Shown one piece after another: positions 19,101 to 26,514 of a stretch of 64,000 nucleotides of DNA. The stretch lies in the NCBI GenBank assembly GCA_018817125.1, contig JAHIUN010000012.1:1-64000 (forward strand), written 5' to 3'. Positions within the stretch are counted from its first letter, which is position 1, and every line of letters starts with the position of its first letter. The translations under genes were made by a program, and so were the position numbers. Origin of the DNA: Patescibacteria group bacterium. Lineage in GTDB: Bacteria > Patescibacteriota > Gracilibacteria > UM-FILTER-43-11. Below the pieces are notes generated by a model. The model searched no databases. It was given only the letters and a program-made list of their open reading frames with translations, and was not told the DNA's origin.

Positions 19101-21143
19101 ACAAACCCTTACCCTTTTAGCGGCACCAAGCCGGCTGGCACAGGAATTTGGGTCAACGGGAATGAGGTAGTACCCGCCGATGAAACAACGGTGTGGGTGG
19201 CGTATGTGCCCCTTATGGCTGGCGGAAATCATTTTGACATCACGACCAAAAGCCCCTTCGGCATTGAAAGTACCCCTGTTGGAATTGACCTCACTTATAA
19301 CCCGCCACCGGCCAATCAGACCAATACGCCTGCTCAGAACGCAGGCGGCATGGTGACTAGTAGTGGCGGAGGGGGCGCTACCGATATAACGCTCAACACT
19401 ATGCTTTTCCGGCGCCTGGAGGAAAAGGAGGCGCAGGAAGCGGAACTGGAAGCGAAGGAAGAAGGGGTGGATGTAGCAGAGCTCGACCTTGAGGATCCGA
19501 ATGTTTTAGCAGACCTTATTCTTTACAGCCAATCCGCTGACAGAACCACCATGCCGAAAACCGTTTGGCCGATTGCAGAATCGAAAACCGGCGTGGAGTT
19601 TAAAAACCTCCAGATTGTTTACCATGACAACAAAGCGCTGATCAAATGGGATACGATGACTAAAGAAGTGGCTATGTTTGATATTTATCGCAGTAAATAT
19701 CCGTATCCAGACCGCCGTTCCAAACATGCCAGCCAAAAAATCGCGACCCTCGAACCTCAGCGCTTCAAAAACCGCTATCAGGATATAGATGTTCAGAATG
19801 GTGACCGCTATACCTATCGGATTACTGCCCTGAATCATAATGGAGATATCATCGCGACCAGTATTCAGCTAACGCCTGAGCAGATTTTCATTGCCAAAAA
19901 TTTTGGCAGTAAGGTCGATTTCAGTTCGTTCACCGATAAAGAATTTGATTCTATTTACATTGCCAAACACAACCATTTGGAATTTGAAGAGACCGGCGAT
20001 CTGGAAAAACGTTACATAAAACCGAAAAACGGATTCTCTGCCGGTACGAAGATCCAGGTTCGGTTCATCGGCTGTCAGCCAAAAGAAAACGGCGGGGATT
20101 ACTGCCAGAAAGTGGACCAGAAGATCATTGATGTATACACAGTGCAAAAGCCAAAAATTGCCACCCGCGTTAAACGGATTGGCAAAGCGATCATCGACTT
20201 TCTGATCCCCAGCGCCCACGCGGCTGGCGTTCAGGAGGAAGAGAAAGTGTATTACTACCTTCAGGACCATTTAGGCGGAGTAGACGTGGTAACGGATGAA
20301 AACGGTGATGTGGTACAGCGGAAGGATTATCTGCCTTTTGGAAGTGAACGGTTGGCTATGGGCAGTTCCGATGAGGATTATGGGTTCACAGGAAAAGAAT
20401 TGGACGAAGAAACAGGGCTATACTATTATGGAGCCAGGTATTATGACCCGGAAATCGGGCGCTTCGTAAGCCTTGATCCTTTAGTCCTCGGTGAAGCTAA
20501 AAAAAGTAAAAAAAATATTGAAAATATCATACGAGATCCCCAGATGCTGAATGGATATGCATATGCAAAAAATAATCCTCTGAAGTATGTAGATCCGACG
20601 GGGGAGAAGTCAACTCCGATACAGAAACTGGGGAGAGGCATATTAAAATATCTGACAAATAGAAATGAAGAATTTAAGAATGCTGTTAAGAGCCTTACAA
20701 ATGTGGTGGTGACTAGAGGGGTTTATAAAGGAACTGATATAAAAGATGAACTTTATTATAAAGATAACCTTTCTGTAAAAGTTGGACCATTTGAACTAAA
20801 TAATATTGAAGTTCAATCCACCGTAGATTCCCCAGGTACTAAAAAAAGTTGGACAAAGTCTGATGGATCTTCTTACAATGCAAAAATAGGTGCAAGCGGG
20901 GCAACTAAAGACTTTATAGACGATACTCTCCAAATAGAAGGGGCTTACTTCCTTCATGAAACTAATTCGCGATCAGGAAAACCATACAGTCAGGGGTGCA
21001 CAGTAACCAAGACCGATGACGACAATAGAGAAGTAATGGATATTTTGAGAGGGGACCTTCATTTTGAAAATGGAGAAACGGTAAAATATAGCTTTGAAGC
21101 AGCCCCTCAGCCTGAGAAAGATGAAAATAAAACCGAAGATTAA
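13194..21143 (+). CDS. Giant SpvB/RHS-repeat secreted toxin-like protein
   Basis: 2,649 residues. Signal peptide within 15-43; a second start at Met15 (13236) would give a cleaner signal. Then an SpvB-like N-terminal domain (about 55-330), FG-GAP-like repeats with DxNGDGxxD calcium loops (370-700), YD/RHS repeats (790-1600), five Ig-like repeats of about 80 residues (1630-2040, each starting PTVxP and containing GTK...WxNG), an FN3-like domain (2130-2225) and the RHS core with its DHLGG, GARYYDPEIGRF and YVDPTGE blocks (2350-2470). The last 180 residues are an A/T-richer variable tail with HETNSRSGKPYSQGC (His2588, Cys2602), a layout reminiscent of L,D-transpeptidase-type catalytic sites. Likely a cell-surface polymorphic toxin. 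Confidence 0.85.
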   Translation: MANHQDILFVNTILMLTIKRLLRFALIPILLINLFIPQLTFAEDIYSPDNANRPDPLQAAKHLQRNVQVGEFSGAALYDYPIALPADRNGLTPSVQLTYNSQDSSLDNLVGYRWNLNLYSIKRFNQKGVENLYNRNDFVANTPAGGGELIATQLTNGHLGQYRQKVEGSFARYEYREDGSWLVTDKQGTQYLFGQTEEGRQFDPDDSSHVHQWMLQEIRDRNDNFVRYTYFKTDNQLYPKTIRYTGHGNEDGIFEVRFLPFANDETGSPRTDEHFGFDKGFRVDTNYLITGIEIYADNQLRREYDITHTTVDPLVKQTIGSITETGYSLTGQTTTLPPTTFEYTPSNVRWEETDDYLPNWFFETCYYECEGAKNVYSWDMTGDGLVDFEYYGAPNGGNYQRIRAVNNGQGGWDYGEAGYIGNSPIYEGGVPNMSTKAIDFNNDLRPDIVQSYEMWNADRTQILIGSQIRLESGQTFNNAIDIAMGAISAGSLDNGASIADLNGDGLPDMIRSRTYYQATPTNQTCLNNEGNSCELTDLWEAPGAIIVDDEHNQMPRQAYVQDCNHDGLADMYSFGYWGTGVWANDGKGGWINNVPGECRFSTMDDNVRRSLDANGDGLMDYVESYRTITYSGLYDTNLLHINTGNRNQDYTNLFPINFGQTGGSYNRDMGVRLVDLNGDLLPDIIQSLKTTTIENNPVITITKKVYMNRGSRPYFLKTVHTSQGGQVDLEYKTSAQYIRDDGTQANPDLPIITTTVSKMTVHDGMGNVSPVEYFYEDGHYHYNSVDDREMAGFRVVTKTDALGYQTKTYYHQGENSVADTVNGEWNDHISKKGTPYRAEIYDEQGRLVRATISRYEKQNLVYGRTYPYLKRTVAVDYNPENGSNRATAKAFEYDAYGNPTLMTDYGEVQLSSNAGEFSDVGMDLIRQENTFIYNTTDHLTGFPSEQKTFNQNAQLLAHQRTYYDELALGEISKGNPTKSENWWDTENRFVASTAEYDDYGMVIRQTNPRSYTGTVSYDANHLFPANQTNALGHTVTTDYDVAGNLLQSTDPNGAMMQNTYDGLGRLIKTEGTNPATGGLDTLKTVIYNDYSLPRSAHETVHNDDGIQVDNYTYADGLGRAIENKSEGSNGQWTTTMTLFDERGNVKKSIQAYFSQSPGFEYLDENRIGTSFTYDVLGRALTTVNPLGTTMTDYGLWEIAVTDPNGQSKDFEYDARGRLIGVTEHNGAENYQTAYQYDAPGNLIKIADALGYVRDFTYDNFGQRLTQTDAHQPGQNHGLWQYEYDDNGNLSQRTDALGQTVQFVYDALDRMNQEDFLDEPGAELTFVYDQGQSAIGRLSTVNGQNYQHNFEYDLLGRVFRDQKIIDGRDFTFAYNYDLMGGVTQMTYPDEMTVNYDYNNVHQLSRVYADGKTFVDQFDYTPLGQLAQLTLGNQVVTTNTYEPNEMWRLKEKQSLRYGVERLQDFQYTYDAMGNLMELIDESNGSTAKNVNYLYDDLYRLTEARYTNLGNGEPNLTMNYQYNTIGNMVYKSDVGTLEYLHHNPHAVTKAGAQTYVYDLAGNMTDHDGDALNYDYRGRMVQSGDGTTYTYDEAGDRIKKDDKYYPNKYYEVDGNKESKFVFAGALKIAKVVRVLITPPTVEPVVEPVEEPSYTFRGTKEAGLALWVNGVEILPAGDETIWEWTTDLMLGDNVFEFFTKQDADTASKRVAQTIHYEIPTPTVEPVNSPVTTTRLILRGTKRANTSIWINGGEAVPLNDQTNWEYEAVLQATQNPFEIHAEDRLNQASDSVQFTVAYVAQAPTVDNFNQPATSNPLTIQGTKGADMNLWINGNEVISIDNQTRWQTDLRLQKGVNTFTITSKNEFGVESTGVVLTIPYNINAPTVDPVQSPTSNAMVTLIGTKRAYTSLWINGKETVPINADEFWAYTVTLTGLHNEFTLFTKDEEGLESDSIMVAIDYEAAPPTVDPVSSPTSTNPYPFSGTKPAGTGIWVNGNEVVPADETTVWVAYVPLMAGGNHFDITTKSPFGIESTPVGIDLTYNPPPANQTNTPAQNAGGMVTSSGGGGATDITLNTMLFRRLEEKEAQEAELEAKEEGVDVAELDLEDPNVLADLILYSQSADRTTMPKTVWPIAESKTGVEFKNLQIVYHDNKALIKWDTMTKEVAMFDIYRSKYPYPDRRSKHASQKIATLEPQRFKNRYQDIDVQNGDRYTYRITALNHNGDIIATSIQLTPEQIFIAKNFGSKVDFSSFTDKEFDSIYIAKHNHLEFEETGDLEKRYIKPKNGFSAGTKIQVRFIGCQPKENGGDYCQKVDQKIIDVYTVQKPKIATRVKRIGKAIIDFLIPSAHAAGVQEEEKVYYYLQDHLGGVDVVTDENGDVVQRKDYLPFGSERLAMGSSDEDYGFTGKELDEETGLYYYGARYYDPEIGRFVSLDPLVLGEAKKSKKNIENIIRDPQMLNGYAYAKNNPLKYVDPTGEKSTPIQKLGRGILKYLTNRNEEFKNAVKSLTNVVVTRGVYKGTDIKDELYYKDNLSVKVGPFELNNIEVQSTVDSPGTKKSWTKSDGSSYNAKIGASGATKDFIDDTLQIEGAYFLHETNSRSGKPYSQGCTVTKTDDDNREVMDILRGDLHFENGETVKYSFEAAPQPEKDENKTED

Positions 21144-21189
21144 ATCCTAACCAAACAACTATGATTAACTGGCATAAAAGATTTTCAAT
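21113..21189 (+). repeat. 77-bp direct repeat, copy 1
   Basis: Covers the last codons of the RHS gene, the gap and the first codons of the next gene. It is identical over 77 bases to 22325-22401. Confidence 0.95.
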
Positions 21190-22267
21190 TTTTATACTTA
21201 TTTTATTTCTCCTTGCGGGCTGTGCTAGTCCTAAAATGGAAGAAGATAAACATGAAGATAATCAGGTGTACATGGAGTGGATAAATAACCGCGACCCGGA
21301 AACAGACACATGCGGTGCAATTAAGAGTGGGAAAGCTCCTGACGTGACATTCGTCTATGTTTATGAAGATCCTGATAAAGAAGGAGAATGGCAACGTGTG
21401 ACATACTTCATTAAAGACGCGGAGAAATATGCCGCCAAGGGGACAAAAGTTTATATCTCATTTGATCGATGGAATCGATGGACAAACGATAACATACAGG
21501 CTGTTAGAGTTGAATATAACCCAGAATATTTTGACTCATCTGCAGAATGGAACAAAGAAGACAATTATTGCTTTGATGATAAGGGCAATATAATTGAAAT
21601 ATATTCTTACTTAGATTTGTATGACGATAATCTCAGGTTGGTTAGGGCATGGACATTTAACAAAGATGGCTCTGTTAGGAATCAAATAAAAACACTAACA
21701 GATCCCTACCTGGGAAAAACTTTTGATCCAAACAGATTTGATCCATCGACAGATAAACCGCCCTACCTGGCAACAAGCTACCAAGACCTTTTAGAGCACT
21801 TTGGACTTTCTGACCAAATGAATAAAGTGCCCAAAGTTGAAATGAACAATTTAACTCAAAACATTGAAGATTTAATAAAAACGGATTTTCCGGTAAGTGA
21901 ATATCTGCCATTTGTCAGCGATGATAAAAAGCTGACTTTTTATTATAGACCTGATTGGATATGTAAAGGAACATCTTCCGATTTTAGGATAGATGTAAGA
22001 TGTTATCCAAAGTCCAGAATAGAGGGTAAGCAAGAATACGGTTTTTCTCAGGAGATAGATTTCCCTGAAGTGAAAATTGTAAGTAACCAGTGTCAGCTTG
22101 GTTCGGAACATAAAATAGGAAGTGTGATTCTCAACACAAGTGACTTTGAAGGACCCAAATACAACACATTTTACAAAAAGTATAACACTTGTGAAGTGAG
22201 CGTTAGTGCTTACAGTGAAATTGATACAGAGGAAGAACTATCTAAAATAATTACTGAATCGAAATAA
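21161..22267 (+). CDS. Exported lipoprotein, candidate immunity protein of the RHS tail
   Basis: 368 residues with a lipoprotein signal (FILILFLLAGC, Cys near residue 22). The mature part is acidic and rich in aromatic residues with several cysteines (DTCGAIKSG, NYCFDD, DWICKG, DVRCYP, SNQCQLG). No known family is recognised. Its position 17 bases after the RHS toxin tail, and its export to the envelope, fit an immunity protein against a wall-acting toxin. That role is inferred from position only. The N-terminal 10 residues are identical to those of the 22373 gene because of the 77-bp repeat. Confidence 0.55.
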   Translation: MINWHKRFSIFILILFLLAGCASPKMEEDKHEDNQVYMEWINNRDPETDTCGAIKSGKAPDVTFVYVYEDPDKEGEWQRVTYFIKDAEKYAAKGTKVYISFDRWNRWTNDNIQAVRVEYNPEYFDSSAEWNKEDNYCFDDKGNIIEIYSYLDLYDDNLRLVRAWTFNKDGSVRNQIKTLTDPYLGKTFDPNRFDPSTDKPPYLATSYQDLLEHFGLSDQMNKVPKVEMNNLTQNIEDLIKTDFPVSEYLPFVSDDKKLTFYYRPDWICKGTSSDFRIDVRCYPKSRIEGKQEYGFSQEIDFPEVKIVSNQCQLGSEHKIGSVILNTSDFEGPKYNTFYKKYNTCEVSVSAYSEIDTEEELSKIITESK

Positions 22268-22355
22268 ATCAAATACTTCAATTTTTTCGGTAGCCTCTGG
22301 CTCAAAAACATCAATATCCTCAAATGAGAAAGATGAAAATAAAACCGAAGATTAA
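22251..22355 (+). pseudogene. Orphan fragment of an RHS C-terminal tail
   Basis: A 34-codon open fragment without a start that ends SSNEKDENKTED-stop; the last nine codons and everything after them are identical to the end of the RHS gene. It precedes a second immunity-like gene, the arrangement expected when a toxin tail has been displaced and its old module left downstream. Confidence 0.6.
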
Positions 22356-22401
22356 ATCCTAACCAAACAACTATGATTAACTGGCATAAAAGATTTTCAA
22401 T
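22325..22401 (+). repeat. 77-bp direct repeat, copy 2
   Basis: Identical to 21113-21189; spans the orphan RHS tail codons and the start of the next ORF. Confidence 0.95.
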
Positions 22402-23059
22402 ATTTATATTTGTTTTTCTATTAGCAGTATTAATTTTTTCATTAGTGTTGTCACGAAAAACCATAAATGATGGTTCAGCTACTGATAACGCAATGGATAA
22501 AAATTCTTCTATCGAATCCCAAACAAGTCAAAAACATGTTTTTGGGGTTTATGGGCAGAATTTTAAGCTAGATTTCCCTTTACCAAAATATTGGTATGTA
22601 AATATGGATTTTGCTCATGCAAATATGGTTGATGCCTTCTTCTATATAAAAGATGTAGGGATTAATGCCTCGCCAGTTGCTATAATTACTGAATTATATC
22701 CTAAATCAGAGAAAAATTCATCACTCTCTGATTTTATTGAGGAAGATAAAAATTATCTATTAAATAATTATCATGGATTTAGTTTTGTCGGCACAGAGTA
22801 TGAAATAGTGAATGAATATGGTTTTCAAATTGAAGTTTTTGAGTTTTCAGAGGGTACATCCGGTCATTTACAATACATTGCCTATGTCGACTGTAATACT
22901 AATTATTTTATTAAAGAATCTCTGTCTATCATAGACAGAGATTCTTATGATCAATATTTAATCGATTTTATTGAGGGGTTAGAAGGAATGTCATATTTAA
23001 ATATAGAGCTAAAAGAAGAGTATGGTAAATCCACTGATAGTTTTAGATTTATTGATTAA
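22373..23059 (+). CDS. Membrane-anchored protein, candidate orphan immunity protein
   Basis: 228 residues. It starts with the same MINWHKRFSIFI sequence as the 21161 lipoprotein, then has a membrane helix (residues 10-27) without a lipobox Cys, so it is anchored rather than lipidated. The rest is acidic and aromatic, with no recognised family. Codon composition is A/T-rich like the RHS tail and unlike the RHS body. A 33-base palindrome (22914-22946) lies within the coding sequence near residue 185. Position suggests the immunity partner of a lost RHS tail. Confidence 0.5.
   Translation: MINWHKRFSIFIFVFLLAVLIFSLVLSRKTINDGSATDNAMDKNSSIESQTSQKHVFGVYGQNFKLDFPLPKYWYVNMDFAHANMVDAFFYIKDVGINASPVAIITELYPKSEKNSSLSDFIEEDKNYLLNNYHGFSFVGTEYEIVNEYGFQIEVFEFSEGTSGHLQYIAYVDCNTNYFIKESLSIIDRDSYDQYLIDFIEGLEGMSYLNIELKEEYGKSTDSFRFID
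22914..22946. repeat. 33-bp palindrome inside a coding sequence
   Basis: AAGAATCTCTGTCTAT and its exact complement ATAGACAGAGATTCTT are separated by one base. The frame stays open through it. Confidence 0.95.
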
Positions 23060-23211
23060 TTTTGTGATTAGCTATTGCAAAAAATTCGCTTTGTTCGCTT
23101 ATCGTGAATGGGCCTTTGATAATGTGACAGAAATAAGGCAGAAACAATAATTTGATCGCTGAATTTTTCTGATTTGTGGTAAACTAAAACCATAAAACCT
23201 AAAACAAAATT

Positions 23212-23757
23212 ATGATTGTAAGAAATCCCGACCAGCGTATTGCCGTTTTGGTAGACGTGCAGAATGTTTATTATTCCGCAAAAAATTTATTTAACGCAAA
23301 GGTCAATTTTAAAAACCTTCTTACCCATGTAGTGTACGACCGACTACTTGTTCGTGCTGTGGCTTATGTGATCAAATCTGACCCGGATTTGAAGGAGGTT
23401 ATGTTTTTTGACGCCCTGAACAATGCAGGATATGAGGTGAAGGAAAAAGACCTGCAGACTTTTTACGGCGGAGCGAAAAAAGGCGACTGGGATCTGGGAA
23501 TCGCCATGGACGCCATCCGACTTGGCCAAAAAGTGGATTCGATTGTGTTGGTATCCGGCGACGGGGACTTTAAACCTGTGGTCAATTATTTACAGCAAGC
23601 ACTTGGCTGTTTGGTGGAGGTAGTGGCTTTTAAGCGAACGGCTAACAACGGACTTATTGAAATGGCGGATGATTTTACTAACATCGAAGAACATCATAAT
23701 CTGATGTTTAAGGCGAAACCGATTTACAAAAAATTACCTCCCAAACCATCTAAATAG
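23212..23757 (+). CDS. NYN-domain (LabA/DUF88) ribonuclease-like protein
   Basis: 181 residues of the PIN-like NYN fold. The acidic motifs are visible: AVLVDVQNVYYSA (first Asp), KKGDWDLGIAMDAI (Asp) and VLVSGDGDFKPVVNYL (SGDxDF signature). The fold is that of metal-dependent RNases acting on structured RNA; target unknown. The C-terminus is basic and proline-rich. A TAAACT -10-like element lies about 20 bases upstream of the ATG. It is followed by a duplicated pyrF fragment. Confidence 0.85.
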   Translation: MIVRNPDQRIAVLVDVQNVYYSAKNLFNAKVNFKNLLTHVVYDRLLVRAVAYVIKSDPDLKEVMFFDALNNAGYEVKEKDLQTFYGGAKKGDWDLGIAMDAIRLGQKVDSIVLVSGDGDFKPVVNYLQQALGCLVEVVAFKRTANNGLIEMADDFTNIEEHHNLMFKAKPIYKKLPPKPSK

Positions 23758-23774
23758 GATAGTGGCATATTAAA

Positions 23775-23820
23775 CAAACAGCCGCCCTAAATCCTCCTTC
23801 ATCGCTAAGGCGGCCTGGCG
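23775..23820. repeat. 46-bp direct repeat: duplicated 3' end of pyrF
   Basis: Identical to 24577-24622, which encodes the last residues of PyrF. The two copies bracket the 23972 lipoprotein gene. Confidence 0.93.
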
Positions 23821-23852
23821 GGTTATAAGGTTTTTTTAAAATTATATTTTAC

Positions 23853-23881
23853 TTTACTTTTTATTTATTATATGTTATAAT
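23853..23881 (+). promoter_or_regulatory. Promoter for the 23972 lipoprotein gene
   Basis: TTTACT, 17-base spacer, TATAAT. Confidence 0.5.
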
Positions 23882-23971
23882 AAATTCTTTTGCTCTTGTA
23901 AAATTAGGCTTAGAAATTAAGGTGGTGGCACTTTTGTTGTCATTGAATGCTAACTTTACAGGAGGTGAAAA

Positions 23972-24508
23972 ATGAAATATTTCTTGGTTGTTTGTATGTT
24001 TATTTTGGCCATCCACGGATGTGCTATAAGCTCAAGTCATGTCCAAGAAGATCCACACCAGCCAAAACAATGGCAATTCGTATGGACATCTAATCATGTG
24101 ATTGTTCAATTTGCAGATAATTCTGTTTCAAAAACAGGACCCTTGGTGGCGCTGTTACCAAAGTCACCAAAAGAGGCTTCCGCATCGGACATGGAAAATG
24201 CCTTTTTCCTTACCGGGAAAGAGGTGAAAAAAGGAATTTGGGTATTTGAACTCTACACACAGGTCTCATCTGAACTCGAGACTCTTATCGTCAACATGAT
24301 ATCCCATACGGTAACGGCTTCGTTTACCAATGCTGAAGGGAAAACAGAATATTCCCCTGGTTTTCCTTATGATTTCTGCGAACCCGTTAGGGCGAGTGGT
24401 GTTTCGAAGAAGATTGCTGGCGAGCTGTTTGAAATCAGCAATACCAAATATCCGGATTACTTTGTCGAATGCATAGACTATGAGTGTTCGGATTTATTAG
24501 CTCGTTAG
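23972..24508 (+). CDS. Putative lipoprotein in a repeat-bracketed cassette
   Basis: 178 residues. The N-terminus KYFLVVCMFILAIHGC is a lipoprotein-type signal with a slightly unusual lipobox (IHGC). The mature part is beta-rich with three cysteines near the C-terminus (FVECIDYECSD). No family is recognised. AGGAGGTG lies six bases before the ATG, a strong ribosome-binding site that most genes here lack. It has its own promoter and a terminator, and sits between two 46-bp direct repeats derived from pyrF, so it looks inserted. Confidence 0.6.
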   Translation: MKYFLVVCMFILAIHGCAISSSHVQEDPHQPKQWQFVWTSNHVIVQFADNSVSKTGPLVALLPKSPKEASASDMENAFFLTGKEVKKGIWVFELYTQVSSELETLIVNMISHTVTASFTNAEGKTEYSPGFPYDFCEPVRASGVSKKIAGELFEISNTKYPDYFVECIDYECSDLLAR

Positions 24509-24513
24509 TGCAC

Positions 24514-24559
24514 ATGGTTGGGGATTCCAGACGCAAAAGTGCCCCGACCATTTTGATTT
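24514..24559 (+). terminator. Terminator of the 23972 gene
   Basis: ATGGTTGGGG (24514-24523) pairs with CCCCGACCAT (24542-24551), one G-U pair, followed by TTTTGATTT. Confidence 0.65.
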
Positions 24560-24571
24560 CTAACCATATTT

Positions 24572-25501
24572 TCATCCAAACAGCCGCCCTAAATCCTCCT
24601 TCATCGCTAAGGCGGCCTGGCGAGCGGCTTCGGGATATTCCTCCTCTTTCCATTTATCATCTTTAAAATAAGCGAAGATAATCCCGCGTGAGGAATTGAC
24701 GATGGCGCCGGTGCCGTTTTTATGGAAGCAGGGCTTCACGTCTTCCGCGCCGCCCCCTTGCGCGCCGTAACCGGGCACAAGGAAGATTTGATTCGGCATG
24801 AGCTGACGAAGGGTGTGGGCTTCTTCGGGATAAGTAGCGCCTACCACCGCGCCGACGGAGGAGTAGCCGGAATCACCGATCAGATCGCGGCCCCACCCTT
24901 CTACAAGCGTGGCCACATGTTCATCCATTAAGTGATCGCCAATTGGCTGACCCTGAATTTCGTCGGCAGACGGATTCGACGTGCGAACCAGAATAAACAG
25001 TCCCTTACCTTGTTCCTGACAGACTTTGGTGAAAGGCGTAATGCCGTCAGTGCCCAAATAAGGAGTAACGGTGAGGGCATCGGCGTTGATTGTTGGAGTG
25101 GGAGTGCCGAAGACATCGACTAACCCCAGATGACCGTTCGCATAGGCTTCGGAGGTGGAACCGATGTCGTTGCGTTTGGCGTCGCCGATCACCAGCATGC
25201 CTTTTTTGTGGGCGTATTCGATCGTCTGTTCATAAGCAAAAAAACCGGCATGCCCGTATTGTTCATAAAAAGCGATCTGCGGTTTAATAGCGGGGACAAT
25301 ATCGGCGATGGCATCGATTATACCGATATTAAAAACGATAAGCGCCGCCGATACGGCCTCAAGATTTTCTCCGCCATATTGTCTAATGGCTGCCTCTTTA
25401 ATAAAGACGGGGATCTTGTCCAGGCGAGGGTCGAGCCCTACCACCGTTGGATTCCCAAGTTCTTTGATCCGATTGGCCAATCGGTCTCCAAAATGCTGCA
25501 T
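24572..25501 (-). CDS. pyrF: Orotidine 5'-phosphate decarboxylase (type 2)
   Basis: 309 residues, the last step of UMP synthesis. VVGLDPRLDKIP near the start and the catalytic DxKxxD in IGDAKRNDIGST (near residue 92) identify the family; length and the TPTINADALTVTPYLG block fit the longer type 2 enzymes. The C-terminal phosphate-binding part VPGYGAQGGGAEDV and NSSRGIIFA is intact. A 46-bp copy of its 3' end lies at 23775-23820. carA and upp are the other pyrimidine genes in the window. Confidence 0.93.
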   Translation of the reverse strand: MQHFGDRLANRIKELGNPTVVGLDPRLDKIPVFIKEAAIRQYGGENLEAVSAALIVFNIGIIDAIADIVPAIKPQIAFYEQYGHAGFFAYEQTIEYAHKKGMLVIGDAKRNDIGSTSEAYANGHLGLVDVFGTPTPTINADALTVTPYLGTDGITPFTKVCQEQGKGLFILVRTSNPSADEIQGQPIGDHLMDEHVATLVEGWGRDLIGDSGYSSVGAVVGATYPEEAHTLRQLMPNQIFLVPGYGAQGGGAEDVKPCFHKNGTGAIVNSSRGIIFAYFKDDKWKEEEYPEAARQAALAMKEDLGRLFG

Positions 25502-25644
25502 ATTTTTTAATTAATTTTTATAATTTTTGAAATAAATTCTAATTTTCAATTTTTAATGTGCTGATTGGCAATTATAAATATTTAGTAGTTTGAAATTTAA
25601 GGATTATTTATAAAAATTTAAAAATTGTAAAATTACAAAAATTT

Positions 25645-26445
25645 TCAAGGGATCATTACTTTTTCGATCTCATTCATTTTTATCCGGACATCCTGAGCAC
25701 TGTTACGTGCCTTTTCGTTATACGGCTCCAAAGTAAGGATTTTTTCGTAGGTAAAAAGGGCATTTTCATAATCTTCTGCCCCCTTACAAGCATCGGCTAA
25801 TAAAAAAAGATAATCAACCTCACGCGGTTTTAACTCGGCCGCCCGCCGGTAACATTCTCCCGCCAAGGAGGGGCGCATGAGCAATTGATACAATCGACCC
25901 AAGGCGACTAATTTCCGATCATCATTTTCGTCTAACCCAATCGCCTGTACATAAGCCTGTACTGCCTCTTTAAAACGTTTCTTTTTAAGATATATCTTTG
26001 CCAGACTCTCATAAACAGCTGGATTTTCATGATCGATTTCGGCCAGCCGTTTATATAAAGATTCTGCACGCTTTAAGTCTCCGCTTTCCATATAAACTGT
26101 GGCCAGCTTTAGGGAGACTGGAAGTTCTTCTTTGGTAAGTGCGAGCGACTGGATCAATAATTTTTTTGCTTCAATCCATTGTTGTTTAGCCATGGCCATA
26201 TCCGCCTTACGCAAAACCAGTTTGAATTGTGAAAAATCATATTTTTTACCTTTCTGCTCTTTCAATAATGTTTCTTTAAAACGTTCCTGATGCATAAGCT
26301 GACGCTCCTTTTGAAACTCGTCGACTTTTTGGGCGACTTCTTCTTTGAATTTCCACCGCTTGTTGCGGTTAAAAATATGGCTACGTCGTGTAACAATAAC
26401 CGTGATAGCCAGCAAGCCGCCGATAAACAAATAAATCTGAGGCAT
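25645..26445 (-). CDS. Membrane-anchored TPR protein
   Basis: 266 residues. An N-terminal membrane helix (residues 3-19) is followed by a basic stretch, a coiled coil rich in Lys/Glu/Gln (28-70) and about five tetratricopeptide repeats (75-250), for example KRAESLYKRLAEIDHENPAV and EAVQAYVQAIGLDEND. Topology puts the repeats in the cytoplasm. TPRs bind protein partners; the partner is unknown. It lies just downstream of holB on the same strand. Confidence 0.75.
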   Translation of the reverse strand: MPQIYLFIGGLLAITVIVTRRSHIFNRNKRWKFKEEVAQKVDEFQKERQLMHQERFKETLLKEQKGKKYDFSQFKLVLRKADMAMAKQQWIEAKKLLIQSLALTKEELPVSLKLATVYMESGDLKRAESLYKRLAEIDHENPAVYESLAKIYLKKKRFKEAVQAYVQAIGLDENDDRKLVALGRLYQLLMRPSLAGECYRRAAELKPREVDYLFLLADACKGAEDYENALFTYEKILTLEPYNEKARNSAQDVRIKMNEIEKVMIP

Positions 26446-26514
26446 TTAGAACAAAACAATAAAAGTAAATATCCGAAAGACTGAGTTTTACTTTTTTGTT
26501 TTTATTTTTTGTTT

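Noticed and set aside
13506-20641. Many antisense ORFs within the RHS gene
   Set aside because: They mirror the repetitive codons of the large RHS frame; none has a start context or domain.
21161-23059. Firm naming of the two exported proteins as immunity proteins
   Set aside because: Position and the shared repeat support it, but no sequence family or experiment does, so it is kept as a hypothesis.
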